Origin: Pengzhenrongella sp031582905
GTDB lineage: Bacteria > Actinomycetota > Actinomycetes > Actinomycetales > Cellulomonadaceae
Assembly (NCBI RefSeq): GCF_031582905.1
Contig: NZ_CP133990.1
Span: 434,001-498,000, forward strand
Direction of reading: 5' to 3'
DNA: 64,000 nt
Shown here: piece after piece, positions 29,353 through 39,011 of the stretch
How the letters are laid out: each line of letters starts with the position of its first letter
How positions within the stretch are numbered: position 1 is the first letter of the stretch
Notes under the pieces: model-generated
The model's input: only the letters and a program-made list of their open reading frames with translations
Database searches by the model: none
Told to the model about the DNA's origin: nothing
Translations under genes and position numbers: made by a program

Positions 29353-30503
29353 GGCCTGCCGCCGGTCTGCCGGGCTGCGCACCAGCGCGCCCGGCAGACC
29401 GGCGCACCCGCACTCGGGGTGCACGGCCCACCGGCGCAGGCGTGGGACGGCGTCGGGGAGCGCGATCTCGAGGCTCGCGCCGACAGCCGTCGGCGTACGG
29501 CCGTCGAGCTGCGCCAGGACCTGGCCGGCGGCGAGCGCACCACCGACCGCCGCGAGCACGGACTCCTCCGCCGGTCGTCGGCCGCGGGGTGCCGCCGCGA
29601 GCTGCGCCGCCAGCACCGGCCACACCGGGTCGGCCGCGGTCCGGTGCAGGTCCACGCAGCGCAGGCACGGCGACGCACCCGGGCGGACCAGCGGTCCGAC
29701 CAGGATGTCCGCCTCACGCACCACCACCGACAGGTGCACGACCTCGGCGGACATCATCGTCCGGGCCCGCGCCGCGTCCGCGACCCCGTGCTCGACGCTC
29801 ACGACGACGTCCGGGTGGGCGGCGGTCGGCGCGGACGTGCGCACCTGCGGCGCGAGGTCGCGCATGATGCGCGCCGCGGCCGCCGCCCGCGGCGACCCGA
29901 CGTCGCGGGCACCGAACCCGCCGACGCCCAGGTCGGCGGTCGTGACCGGGGCGTCGTCCTGGAGCAGGAGCGTGCCCACACCGGCCGACGCGAGCACGCA
30001 CGCCGCGGTGAGCGCCAGACGTCCCGCGCCGAGGAACCCCACGACGCGGTCACCCCGGGCGCGGACCAGCGCGTCGCCGTCTCCGTCGTCGAGGACGAGC
30101 GACCAGGCGGCGGCGTCCGCAGCGGTCCCGGACGGCAGCGGCGCGGTCGCGGGTGCCGTCCGCCGGGGCGCGGCGCGACCAGCAGCCGGGCGTCGGTGAG
30201 CGCGCTGACCAGGGCTCCGGCGCCGGGTCCGGCCGGGGACGGGAGGGCATCGGCGTCGTCCCCGGAGCCGGTGGGTGCCCCGGCGGGAGCGTCGACGGCG
30301 TCCTGCGTCGCGCGGGTCCCGCGGGCGCCGCCCGCGGACGGGCGGTCGAGGTCGGGGAGCGCGGCGCCGTCGGGCAGCGAGGTGAGCGCGTCGACCTGGT
30401 CGGGGCGCAGGCCCGCCAGCCGGACGGCCCACCGCGGGTCGGTGCCGACCTGGACCTCGTCGGGGCCGCGCCACAGCACGGTGAGTCCCGGTCGCAGCCG
30501 CAC
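29338..30503 (-). CDS. ThiF/E1-like protein (TOMM cyclodehydratase-like family), frameshifted
   Basis: About 388 residues. The C-terminal part has an E1-like Rossmann fold (VVGFLGAGRLALTAACVLASAGVGTLLL), with SPCLRCVDLHRTAADPVWPVL and a final AVHPECGCAG. These resemble the proteins annotated as TOMM precursor leader-binding / ThiF-like that stand beside whiB7 in mycobacteria; activity unproven and no precursor peptide is seen. The N-terminal half (LRPGLTVLWRGPDEVQVG) is in a different frame; one base added in the G4 run at 30165-30168 joins RLLVAPRPRRTAPATAPLP. GTG 30503 has GGAGG 9 bases upstream; TTG 30509 is an alternative. Confidence 0.7.
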
Positions 30504-30608
30504 CGGCAACCACCTCCCGGCCCCCGTCGGGACCGCGCGTGCGCCGGTCCGCCCCTGCCAGGGTGCCAGCCGGCAGGTCGCCGGTGCCGTCGTCCACAGG
30601 GGAAGCCG

Positions 30609-30653
30609 AAGGGGCGGCCCGGTACGCCGTGATCGACGTTCGGGCCGCCCCTT
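30609..30653 (-). terminator. Terminator after the DUF5679 gene
   Basis: A perfect 12-bp inverted repeat (AAGGGGCGGCCC and complement, 21-base loop) lies just past the stop of the zinc-ribbon gene on its own strand. T-poor, so assigned from stem and position. Confidence 0.6.
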
Positions 30654-30671
30654 CAGCGGTGTGCGGTGAGC

Positions 30672-30833
30672 TCAGGCCTTGCCGAGGATCCGGTTCAGCT
30701 TGGTGCCGCACACGGGGCAGATGCCCTTGGCCATCTTGCGGCCCGACTCCGAGACGACGACGTTGCCCTCGGTCTCGCGCTTCTCCTTGCACTTCACGCA
30801 GTAGAACTCGCCCTTGTAGGTCTCATCGGCCAT
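30672..30833 (-). CDS. DUF5679 zinc-ribbon protein
   Basis: 53-residue protein MADETYKGEFYCVKCKEK...KGICPVCGTKLNRILGKA with two CxxC knuckles (FYCVKCKE and GICPVCGT), a classic single zinc ribbon; this family (DUF5679) is widespread in actinobacteria and often next to the zinc-protease gene seen here. Related ribbons bind nucleic acid, but function is unknown. The ATG at 30833 is supported by the exact family start. Confidence 0.9.
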   Translation of the reverse strand: MADETYKGEFYCVKCKEKRETEGNVVVSESGRKMAKGICPVCGTKLNRILGKA

Positions 30834-31058
30834 GTGATGGGTCTCCGTTCGATGTCTGTGCGCCGTCGCGGGGTCCGGCGGTCGGCGGCAGGGGCGTTCG
30901 GCCGGGCGGCCTCGGATCCCCCTGCACGGCCACAGTAGTGGCCGACACGCTCGACCACGCGCGATCGGGCCCGCGCGCCGCCGCTCGCCGCGGCCCGTCC
31001 GGGCGACTTCGGCCTGTCCCGCCCGTGCGTGTGGGACCCGCCCGCTAGCGTCAGCATC

Positions 31059-31745
31059 GTGCAGTCGTCCACGCCGTCCGGCCCTATCGAGGTGCGCCGG
31101 AGCCGCAAGCGGGTGCGCACCGTGACCGCCTTCCGCGACGGCGAGACCACGGTGGTGTCCATCCCCGCCCGGTTCACGCGCGCCCAGGAACGGGAGTGGG
31201 TGCACCGCATGGTGACCCGCCTGGCGGCCCAGGAGCGCCGCCGCCGCCCGTCGGACGAGGGACTGGCCGCACGGGCGGTCGAGCTCTCGGACCGGTACCT
31301 CGACGGCCGCGCGCGCCCGACGAGCGTCACGTGGTCCTCCCGGCAGGGGCGCCGCTGGGGCTCGTGCACGCCGGTCGACGGCACCATCCGGATCTCGACC
31401 CGGGTCCGCGGCATGCCGCGCTGGGTCACCGACTACGTCCTGCTGCACGAGCTCGTCCACCTGCTGCACCCGGGGCACGGGCCGGAGTTCTGGGCGGCGC
31501 TCGAGGCCTACCCGCGCACCGAGCGGGCCCGCGGCTTCCTCGAGGGCTTCTCCTACCGGGACGACCGCGGCCCGGGCGACGACGACACCGACGACACCGA
31601 CGTCGGCGACACGGACGCCGACGACACGGACGCCGAGCGCGACGACGGGCACCGCGGCGCCGAGGACGACGTCGTCGGGTACCCACCCGACGACGTCGCC
31701 GGTCACCTCCCCGACGAGGTTGACGGCCCGCGCGAGCAGGCCTGA
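31059..31745 (+). CDS. YgjP/SprT-like M48-type metallopeptidase
   Basis: 228 residues. The YgjP-like (DUF45) domain contains RRGWGSCTP-like motif RQGRRWGSCTPVDGTI and the zinc site YVLLHELVHLLHPGHGPEFW (HExxH plus a downstream His). Homologues are predicted metalloproteases or UTP-pyrophosphatase-like enzymes. The last 60 residues are an acidic Asp/Thr repeat (DDTDDTDVGDTDADDTD), likely disordered. GTG 31059 is chosen since the domain starts with PIEVRRSRKRVRT soon after. Convergent with the zinc protease at 31765. Confidence 0.85.
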   Translation: MQSSTPSGPIEVRRSRKRVRTVTAFRDGETTVVSIPARFTRAQEREWVHRMVTRLAAQERRRRPSDEGLAARAVELSDRYLDGRARPTSVTWSSRQGRRWGSCTPVDGTIRISTRVRGMPRWVTDYVLLHELVHLLHPGHGPEFWAALEAYPRTERARGFLEGFSYRDDRGPGDDDTDDTDVGDTDADDTDAERDDGHRGAEDDVVGYPPDDVAGHLPDEVDGPREQA

Positions 31746-31764
31746 CCCGACGTCGCCGGCGGGA

Positions 31765-33373
31765 CTACGCCTTCTCGTCCGAGGGGTCGCCGTCCGCGGC
31801 GTCGTCGCCGGCAGACTCGTCGCCGACAGATCCGTCGCCGGCGGACTCGCCACCGGCGTTCTCGTCGGCGGCCGGGGAGGGGGCGGCTCCCGGCGCCGCT
31901 GCTGCCGCGGCGTCGTCGGAGCGGCCGAAGATCTCCTCGAGCGCACGGTCGACGTCGGCGTGCGCGTCCTCGCTCTCCGAGCGCCGGGCCGCGTAGCCGG
32001 TCGGGTCGTCGAGGTCCTCCGCGGTGGGCAGCAGGTCGGGGTGGTCCCAGACGGCGTCCCGAGCGCTCGTCCCACCCGCCCGGGTGATCTGCGCCCACAG
32101 CGCGGCGGCGTCCCGGACCGCCGGGGGCGCAGCTCCAGGCCGACGAGCGACGCGAACGTCTGCTCGGCGGGGCCCCCGGCGGCGCGACGGCGCCGGATCA
32201 TCTCGCGCAGGGCGACGGCGTGCGGCAGGTGGGGGAGCGCCGCGGCAGCCACCACCTCGTCGACCCACCCCTCGACGAGCGCGAGCGCGGTCTCCAGGCG
32301 ACCGAGCGCGGCCTGCTGCTCGGATGTGGTGTGCGGCGAGAACACCCCGCCGGACAGTGCGGCCTGCAGCGCCTCCGGGTCGGTGGGGTCGATGGACCGG
32401 ACGGCCTCCTCGAGGCTCTCGACGTCGATCGTGATCCCGCGGGCGTAGGCATCGACGATGCCGAGCAGGTGCCCGCGCAGCCAGGTGACGTGGGTGAAGA
32501 GCCGGGCGTGCGCCGCCTCGCGCAGCGCGAGGAACAGCCGCACCTCCTCCAGCGGGGCGTCGAGGCCGTCGGCGAAGGCCGCGACGTTGGTCGGCAGCAG
32601 GACGGTCGCGGGCTCGCGGAGCAGCGGCAGCCCGATGTCGGTGGCGCCGAAGGCCTCGCGGGACAGCGTCCCCGCGGCCTGGCCCACCTGCATGCCGAAC
32701 ACCGCCGAGCCGAGCTGGCGCAGCAGCTGGGTGGGGTCGATGCCGCCCGCGCCACCGAGTGCGTCACCCGTGCCGCCGGGCAGCGCGAACCCTGCGGGCA
32801 TCCCGAGGCCGGGCGGGAGGCCGAGACCGGCCGCTCCGTCGGCGCCGTCGGTCCCGAAGGCGTCCCCGAGCTGGCTGCTCAGCGCGGACGCGAGCGCGTC
32901 GGCGAGCGAGCCCGCGACCGGCTCGGCCAGGGTGCGCCAGGTGGGCAGGGTGTGCTCGACCCACTCTGAGCGGCTCCACGCGCGGGAGCCGCCACCCGAC
33001 GGCGGCAGGTCCGTCGCGGCGTCGAGCCACAGCTCCGCGACCGACAGCGCCTCGGTCGTGGCGCGCACCTGGGTGCGGGTGAGGGAGGGGTCGCCCTCGG
33101 CCACGGCGGCCTGGCGGGCGACGTCGTGCGCGACGTCCCAGTTCACCGGCCCGTCACCGGACGCGGCCAGCATCCGCTGCACCTGCGCCAGGACGTGGCC
33201 GAGCGACTGGGCGTCCGCCGGCAGGCCCGCCGCGGCGGCCATCGATGCCGGGTCCATGCCGCGGGCACGCAGCTCGCGCATCGCCTCGTCGGCGTCCGCG
33301 CCGAACATCGACCGCAGCAGCTCTTCCCACTGCGGGGCTCGCCGCCGGCGCCGGCGGGGTTCTCGCTGGTCAT
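31765..33373 (-). CDS. Zinc-dependent metalloprotease-like protein (DUF2342/Rv3195 type), two frame breaks
   Basis: About 536 residues, matching the actinobacterial family annotated as zinc-dependent metalloprotease or F420-associated hydrolase. Recognisable segments: WEELLRSMFGADADEAMRELR, VNWDVAHDVARQA, LFLALREAAHARLFTHVTWL, then LVGLELRPPAVRDAAALWA. Two single-base losses break it: the G4 run 33334-33337 (GGEP|QWEELL) and the G5 run 32123-32127 (ELRP|PAVRD). ATG 33373 has AGGAGG 6 bases upstream. The tail is an acidic Ala/Gly/Ser/Asp repeat. Same position as Rv3195. Confidence 0.82.
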
Positions 33374-33528
33374 GGGTGCCTCCTGGTCGACGGCGGCGGA
33401 CGGTCCACGGTAACCACACGCGCCTGGGCGCCCGGGGTGGTGCGCCCCGCTCCACGGGCCGGTTCGCTCTCGGCGCAGCCCGTCCGGGCGGCACGGCTGC
33501 GCGGGCCGTCGTGGGGGATGATCGTGCG

Positions 33529-34740
33529 GTGCCCGAGCCGTCCCACCCTTCCGAGACCGTCGCGCGCGCCCAGGCCGGAGCGGATGCCGAGCCGCTCGTG
33601 AGCCCGGTCGACGACCGTGTCGCCGGCGCCGACCCGGCTGCCGTGGACGCCGACGCCGACGGCGACGGCGCCGCGCCTGACGCACCGATGGCGCCCTCGC
33701 CGCGATCGGTGACCCTGAGCATCGCGGTGCTCGTCACCCTGCTCCTGCTCACGGTGCTCGTGTTCCTGCGGGTGCCGTACGCGGTGAGCGCACCCGGCCC
33801 GACGCGGGACACGCTCGGCGAGGTCGACGGTCGACCGCTCATCGAGGTCGAGGGCACGGCCACGTACGAGTCGACCGGTGAGCTCCTCCTGACGACCGTC
33901 TCGGTCGCCGGGGGTCCGGGCTACCCCGTGACGCTGCCGCAGGTGGTGGCGGGATGGGTGTCGTCGGCACGCACGGTGCGGCCCGTCGAGGCCGTCTTCG
34001 CCCCCGACATCACGCAGGACCAGCTCGACCAGCAGAACCAGGCGGCGATGACGTCGTCGCAGGAGAGCGCCACCGTCGCGGCCCTCGAGGAGCTCGGCTA
34101 CGAGGTACCGGCCGAGCTGCTCGTGGCGGGCGCGGTGGAGGGCACCGGCGCCGCCGGTGTCGTGCAGGAGGGTGACGTCCTCGTCGCGTTCCGGGGCGAG
34201 CCGGTCGAGTCCTACACGGCTCTCATCGGCGCCCTGGACACGACCGAGCCGGGCACCACCGTGACCCTGAGCGTCCTGCGGGACGGCAAGCCGCTCGACC
34301 TGGACGTCGTGACCGGCGAGCGGCCCGACGGCGGCAGCCAGCTCGGGGTGTTCATCGACCCGCAGTTCGACCTGCCGGTCGACGTGACGATCCGCATCGA
34401 CGACATCGGCGGTCCCAGCGCGGGGCTGATGTTCGCCCTCGGGATCGTCGACCACCTGACACCCGAGGACGAGGTCGCGGGTGAGGTGGTGGCGGGTACC
34501 GGGACGATGGACGTCGACGGCGCGGTCGGGCCGATCGGCGGCATCCGCCAGAAGCTCGCCGGCGCCGAGCGTGACGGGGCGGACTGGTTCCTCGCGCCGT
34601 CCGACAACTGCGCCGAGGTCGTCGGGCACGTCCCGGACGGGCTGCGCGTCGTCCGGGTCGCGACCCTGGCCGAGGGGCGCGACGCGATCGAGGCGATCGG
34701 CGCCGGAACGGCCGACGACCTCGCGACATGCACCGGCTGA
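33529..34740 (+). CDS. Membrane-anchored PDZ / Lon-like serine protease (YlbL type)
   Basis: 403 residues. One transmembrane helix (VTLSIAVLVTLLLLTVLVFL) at about 64-83 anchors an outside domain: a PDZ domain at about 200-275 (GVVQEGDVLVAFRGEPV) and an S16 Lon-like peptidase at the C-terminus with the catalytic Ser in IGGPSAGLMFALG and Lys in IGGIRQKLAGAERDGA. Same family as Rv3194c and Bacillus YlbL; substrates unknown. GTG 33529 chosen; an in-frame GTG at 33511 is possible. Convergent with the PPA1309 gene. Confidence 0.92.
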   Translation: MPEPSHPSETVARAQAGADAEPLVSPVDDRVAGADPAAVDADADGDGAAPDAPMAPSPRSVTLSIAVLVTLLLLTVLVFLRVPYAVSAPGPTRDTLGEVDGRPLIEVEGTATYESTGELLLTTVSVAGGPGYPVTLPQVVAGWVSSARTVRPVEAVFAPDITQDQLDQQNQAAMTSSQESATVAALEELGYEVPAELLVAGAVEGTGAAGVVQEGDVLVAFRGEPVESYTALIGALDTTEPGTTVTLSVLRDGKPLDLDVVTGERPDGGSQLGVFIDPQFDLPVDVTIRIDDIGGPSAGLMFALGIVDHLTPEDEVAGEVVAGTGTMDVDGAVGPIGGIRQKLAGAERDGADWFLAPSDNCAEVVGHVPDGLRVVRVATLAEGRDAIEAIGAGTADDLATCTG

Positions 34741-34747
34741 CGGTCGG

Positions 34748-34774
34748 GCCGGCTGACGACCGCCGTCAGCCGGC
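34748..34774. terminator. Convergent terminator hairpin
   Basis: Perfect 11-bp stem (GCCGGCTGACG and complement) with a 5-base loop placed between the stops of the Lon-like and PPA1309 genes. Likely serves both strands. Confidence 0.65.
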
Positions 34775-34782
34775 GGTCGGCC

Positions 34783-35388
34783 TCAGCTGAACGTCGCGCG
34801 GAGCGCCTCGAGCAGCCCGGGCACGAGGTCCGGGCCGATCGCGACGTCGTCGTCGGCGTCGTGCGCGCGAGTGCGCAGGGCCGTCCACGACTCACCGCTG
34901 CGCAGGGCGCCGACGGCGATCCGCACGTCCTGGCGGTCGGGGTGCGCCATGAGGTAGGCGAGCGCGGCGTCGTCGTCGGTGGGCATGCCCTCCTCCGCGG
35001 CGGGCGGCAGCATGACCCGCTCGACGACGACGGCGGCGCCGTCCACGGTCGAGGGCCACTGCAGGCCGCCGAGGAGCTCCTCGAGGTCGGTCGCGGGCGG
35101 CAGGCCCTCCTGCTCGACGGAGGTCAGGTGGGTCGGGTCGGTGCGCGCGGCGTCGACGACCTCGGCGGGAAGCTGGTCGGCGAGCTCCGGTGACGCCTCG
35201 AGGGCGCGGGCGGTGCGCACGAGGGCGAAGACGCGCACCGGGCCGTCCCAGCCGGCGGTCGCGACGTGCCGCTCGATCTCCCGGACGGCATCGGCCAGGG
35301 CGGCTTCGACCGGTCCGAGGATGCGGTCGGGGACGGGCGGGACGGGGGCGTCGGGCGTGGCGGCGGGCCCGGGGGTCTCGTCGGTCAT
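34783..35388 (-). CDS. PPA1309-family protein
   Basis: 201 residues of an actinobacterial family of unknown function (PPA1309 type). Conserved pieces: ILGPVEAALADAVREIERHV, GWDGPVRVFALVRTARAL, DLEELLGGLQWPSTVDGAAVVVERVMLPP, HPDRQDVRIAVGALRSGESWTALR, DLVPGLLEALRATF. No catalytic motif or membrane segment is seen; its constant position between the Lon-like protease and UPF0182 is its main feature. ATG 35388 preferred over the ATG three codons upstream because GAGG lies close ahead. Confidence 0.85.
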   Translation of the reverse strand: MTDETPGPAATPDAPVPPVPDRILGPVEAALADAVREIERHVATAGWDGPVRVFALVRTARALEASPELADQLPAEVVDAARTDPTHLTSVEQEGLPPATDLEELLGGLQWPSTVDGAAVVVERVMLPPAAEEGMPTDDDAALAYLMAHPDRQDVRIAVGALRSGESWTALRTRAHDADDDVAIGPDLVPGLLEALRATFS

Positions 35389-35502
35389 GTGCCTCATCGT
35401 CGCACCCGTGTGGGAACCTGGGCCTCACCCCAGGCGTTCACCCGGTGCCGGGTGCACCGCCCGGGAATCCATCCGTTCGTCGACGACGAGGACCGCCACG
35501 CC

Positions 35503-38500
35503 GTGAGCTTCACCGCACAACCCCGCCGGCCCGCCGGCCCGCCCCCACCCCGCCGCCGCCGCGGCCCGCTCGTGCCGACGCTCGTGGTGCTCGCCGGTCT
35601 CGCCGTGCTGCTGATGTTCCTGGCCCAGATCTGGACCGAGGTCCTCTGGTACAACCAGGTCGGGTACACCCAGGTGCTGCGCACCGAGTGGTTCACCCGA
35701 GGCGGCCTGTTCGTGGGCGGGTTCCTGCTCATGGCCGCCGCCGTCGCCGCGTCCCTGCGCATCGCCTACCGGTCGCGCCCGGTCTACGCGCCGAGCACGC
35801 CGGAGCAGGCGAACCTCGACCAGTACCGCGAGGCCGTCGAGCCGCTGCGCAAGCTCGTCATGGTCGCCGGTCCGGCGCTGCTCGGCTTCTTCGCCGGCGC
35901 CGCGGCCTCCCAGCAGTGGGAGACGATCCAGCTGTGGATGAACGGCGTGCCGTTCGGCCAGGACGACCCGCAGTACGGCATGGACCTGTCGTTCTTCATC
36001 TTCACGCTGCCCGGCCTGCGCTTCGTCGCGTCGTTCCTCATGGCGGTCGTGGTGATCAGCGCGATCGGTGCCATCGCCACGCACTACCTCTACGGCGGCA
36101 TCCGCATCGGCGGGCCCGGCCCGCACACCACCAAGGCCGCGCGCGTGCAGCTGTCCGTCCTGGCCAGCCTGCTCCTGCTGCTCGTCGCCGCGAACTACTG
36201 GCTCGACCGGTACTCGCTGCTCATGGAGTCCGGCTCGGGGCAGCGCTTCCAGGGGGCCTCCTACGCCGACGTGAACGCGGTGATCCCGTCCAAGGAGATC
36301 CTCGCGGCCATCGCCGTGCTGGTCGCCCTGATGTTCGTCGTGTACGCGGTGCGCGGGAACTGGCGCATCCCGGCGATCGGCGTCGGCCTCATGGTCGTCT
36401 CCGCCGTCGCGATCGGCAGCATCTACCCGATGGTCGTGCAGCGGTTCCAGGTGACGCCGAACGCGCAGGAGCTGGAGGAGGAGTTCATCCAGCGCAACAT
36501 CAACGCGACCCGGACCGCCTTCGACCTCGACGACGTCGAGGTCACGCCGTACTCGGCCACCACCGAGGCGACCCCGGGCGCCCTGCGGCAGGACGCCGAG
36601 ACCGCGGCGAGCATCCGTCTGCTCGACCCGACGATCGTCAGCCCGTCCTTCCGCCAGCTGCAGCAGAACAAGCAGTACTACGGCTTCCAGGACACCCTCT
36701 CGGTGGACCGGTACGACATCGACGGCGAGAGCCGCGACACGGTCATCGCCGTGCGCGAGCTCAACCTTGAGGGCCTGGGCACGCAGCGCACCTGGGTCAA
36801 CGACCACACGATCTACACCCACGGGTTCGGCGTCGTGGCGGCCTACGGCAACACGACCAGCGCGGACGGGCAGCCCGCGTTCTACGAGGGCGGCATCCCG
36901 CCGGTCGGTGAGCTCGGCGACTACGAGCCGCGGATCTACTTCGGCCAGAACTCGCCGAACTACTCCATCGTGGGTGCGCCCGACGAGACCAACCCCTGGG
37001 AGCTCGACTACCCGGACGACGAGGCGGGCGGGCAGGTCAACAACTCCTTCCCGACCGACCAGATCGAGGCCGGCCCGAGCGTGGGCAACATGTTCAACAA
37101 GCTGCTCTACGCGCTGAAGTTCGGTGACGAGGAGCTGCTGTTCTCCGAGCGCGTCACCGAGGAGTCGCAGATCCTCTACGACCGCGACCCGCGCCAGCGG
37201 GTCGAGAAGGTCGCGCCGTACCTGACGATCGACGGCCGGGTGTACCCCGCCGTCGTCGACGAGAAGGTCGTCTGGATGGTCGACGGCTACACGACCACCG
37301 ACTCCTACCCGTACTCCACCCTCGCCCAGCTCGACGACATCACGGAGGACTCCCTGACGGCGCGCGGTGCGGTCGCCGGGCTGCTGCCGCAGCAGGCGAA
37401 CTACATCCGCAACTCGGTCAAGGCGACCGTCGACGCCTACACCGGCGAGGTCACGCTGTACGCGTGGGACCCCGAGGACCCGCTGCTGCAGGCGTGGTCC
37501 GGGATCTTCCCGAACACCATCGAGCCGATGTCCGAGATCAGCGGCGACCTCATGAGCCACATCCGGTACCCGGAAGACCTGTTCAAGGTGCAGCGCACGC
37601 TGCTCGCCCGGTACCACGTCGAGGACGCCAACGACTTCTACACGACCCAGGACTTCTGGACGGTCCCGAACGACCCCGTCCAGGAGGTCGCGGTGGCCCA
37701 GCCGCCGTACTACCTGACCCTCCAGATGCCCGGGCAGGAGCAGCCGGCGTTCTCGCTGACGTCGACGTTCATCCCGATCGGTGGTGAGCGCGAGGTGCTC
37801 ACCGGGTTCCTCGCGGCCGACGCGGAGGCGGGCAACGTGGCCGGTGAGCCGGCCGAGGGCTACGGCAAGCTGCGGCTGCTGGAGCTGCCGCGGAACACCA
37901 CGGTCTCCGGTCCGGGTCAGGTGCAGAACCAGTTCAACTCCGACCCGACCGTGTCCCGTGAGCTCAACCTGCTGCGGCAGGGCGACTCCACGGTGCGGAA
38001 CGGCAACCTGCTGACCCTCCCGGTCGGTGGCGGTCTGCTCTACGTGCAGCCCGTCTACGTGCAGTCCTCCAGCGGCACGCAGTACCCGCTGCTGCGCAAG
38101 GTGCTGGTCGCGTTCGGTGACGAGGTCGGCTTCGCCGACACGCTCGGTGAGGCGCTCGACCAGGTGTTCGGTGGCGACTCCGGCGCCGACGTCGACGCCG
38201 ACCCGGTGGACGTCGGCCCGACGGCGCCCGACCCCGAGGCGCCGCCGGAGGCGCCCGCGGCCGACCCGGGTGACGACCCGGCGCCCACGCCGACCATCGC
38301 GCCGGAGCCGGACGAGACCGAGGCGCCGGACGCGCCGACCACCCCGGTCCCGGTGCCCGACGCCGGTGACGCGCGCGCGCAGCTCGACCAGGCGCTGGCC
38401 GATGCGAACGCCGCGTACACCGAGGGCCAGGAGGCCCTGGCAGCCGGTGACTTCGCCGCCTACGGCGCGGCGCAGGAGCGGCTGCAGGCTGCGATCGAGG

Positions 38501-38538
38501 CCGCGATCGCGGCCGAGGGAGCGCTCGGCGGCGGGTGA
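35503..38538 (+). CDS. UPF0182 large membrane protein
   Basis: 1011-residue membrane protein of the UPF0182 family (Rv3193c type); function unknown. About seven hydrophobic segments occur in the first 330 residues (PTLVVLAGLAVLLMFLAQI near 27 is the first), then a large outside region with TEVLWYNQVGYTQVLRTEW, NINATRTAFDLDDVEV, FGQNSPNYSIVG and LLPQQANYIRNSVKATVDAY. The tail from about 890 is Pro/Asp/Glu-rich with a final Ala-rich helix. Intact despite its length. GTG 35503 is used since the open frame upstream is not protein-like. Confidence 0.92.
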   Translation: MSFTAQPRRPAGPPPPRRRRGPLVPTLVVLAGLAVLLMFLAQIWTEVLWYNQVGYTQVLRTEWFTRGGLFVGGFLLMAAAVAASLRIAYRSRPVYAPSTPEQANLDQYREAVEPLRKLVMVAGPALLGFFAGAAASQQWETIQLWMNGVPFGQDDPQYGMDLSFFIFTLPGLRFVASFLMAVVVISAIGAIATHYLYGGIRIGGPGPHTTKAARVQLSVLASLLLLLVAANYWLDRYSLLMESGSGQRFQGASYADVNAVIPSKEILAAIAVLVALMFVVYAVRGNWRIPAIGVGLMVVSAVAIGSIYPMVVQRFQVTPNAQELEEEFIQRNINATRTAFDLDDVEVTPYSATTEATPGALRQDAETAASIRLLDPTIVSPSFRQLQQNKQYYGFQDTLSVDRYDIDGESRDTVIAVRELNLEGLGTQRTWVNDHTIYTHGFGVVAAYGNTTSADGQPAFYEGGIPPVGELGDYEPRIYFGQNSPNYSIVGAPDETNPWELDYPDDEAGGQVNNSFPTDQIEAGPSVGNMFNKLLYALKFGDEELLFSERVTEESQILYDRDPRQRVEKVAPYLTIDGRVYPAVVDEKVVWMVDGYTTTDSYPYSTLAQLDDITEDSLTARGAVAGLLPQQANYIRNSVKATVDAYTGEVTLYAWDPEDPLLQAWSGIFPNTIEPMSEISGDLMSHIRYPEDLFKVQRTLLARYHVEDANDFYTTQDFWTVPNDPVQEVAVAQPPYYLTLQMPGQEQPAFSLTSTFIPIGGEREVLTGFLAADAEAGNVAGEPAEGYGKLRLLELPRNTTVSGPGQVQNQFNSDPTVSRELNLLRQGDSTVRNGNLLTLPVGGGLLYVQPVYVQSSSGTQYPLLRKVLVAFGDEVGFADTLGEALDQVFGGDSGADVDADPVDVGPTAPDPEAPPEAPAADPGDDPAPTPTIAPEPDETEAPDAPTTPVPVPDAGDARAQLDQALADANAAYTEGQEALAAGDFAAYGAAQERLQAAIEAAIAAEGALGGG

Positions 38539-38648
38539 GTGGTGCGTCGGCGCCGGGTGACCGGCGCCGACGTGATCGGCCTCACGTCCCGGGCCGGGCT
38601 CTGGATTTCCCAGGGCCCGGCCCGGTGACGTAGAGTACGGATCACCGA

Positions 38649-38722
38649 CGCGGGGTGGAGCAGCTCGGTAGCTCGCTGGGCTCATAACCCAGAGGTCGCA
38701 GGTTCAAATCCTGCCCCCGCTA
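38649..38722 (+). tRNA. tRNA-fMet: Initiator tRNA-Met (CAU)
   Basis: Complete cloverleaf: acceptor CGCGGGG/CCCCGCT with an unpaired first position, D-arm GAGCAGCTCGGTAGCTC, anticodon arm CTGGG-CTCATAA-CCCAG, T-arm GCAGG-TTCAAAT-CCTGC. The three G-C pairs at the base of the anticodon stem and the C1 mismatch are initiator hallmarks. CCA is not encoded. A TAGAGT -10-like box is about 14 bases upstream. Confidence 0.97.
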
Positions 38723-38740
38723 CATGTGAAGTGGCACGTC

Positions 38741-38776
38741 AGAGGCCTTCTCGATCTCAGGATCGAGAAGGCCTCT
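38741..38776 (+). terminator. Terminator after tRNA-fMet
   Basis: Perfect 15-bp stem (AGAGGCCTTCTCGAT and complement) with a 6-base loop, beginning 18 bases after the tRNA. From here to 39011 I see no gene, only scattered short frames. Confidence 0.8.
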
Positions 38777-39011
38777 GGCGTTCTGGTAAGCACTTGGTCA
38801 GCGGCGGACGCCCCCGGATGCTCGCGGACGTGTGCGCCCGCAGCGGGACTCAAGTCCTTGCTCGCCGACTCTGGACCCCCCGCGCGATGCCCCCAAGGCC
38901 CACGCCACGGCTTCGTTAGCGGGCAAAGCAGCGCGGAAGTCCGTTGCCGTCCCGCGATCTTCAACACGCCGGGTCCACACGCGCGTGCAGCGGCATGACC
39001 GGGCGATCAGC

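Noticed and set aside
35425..38685. 1086-codon open frame opposite UPF0182
   Set aside because: It is a GC-bias shadow: Arg/Val/Asp-rich without domains, while the plus strand has a conserved membrane protein.
38723..39011. Attachment-site duplicate or integrase remnant after tRNA-fMet
   Set aside because: No repeat of the tRNA 3' end and no integrase motif could be read in this stretch.
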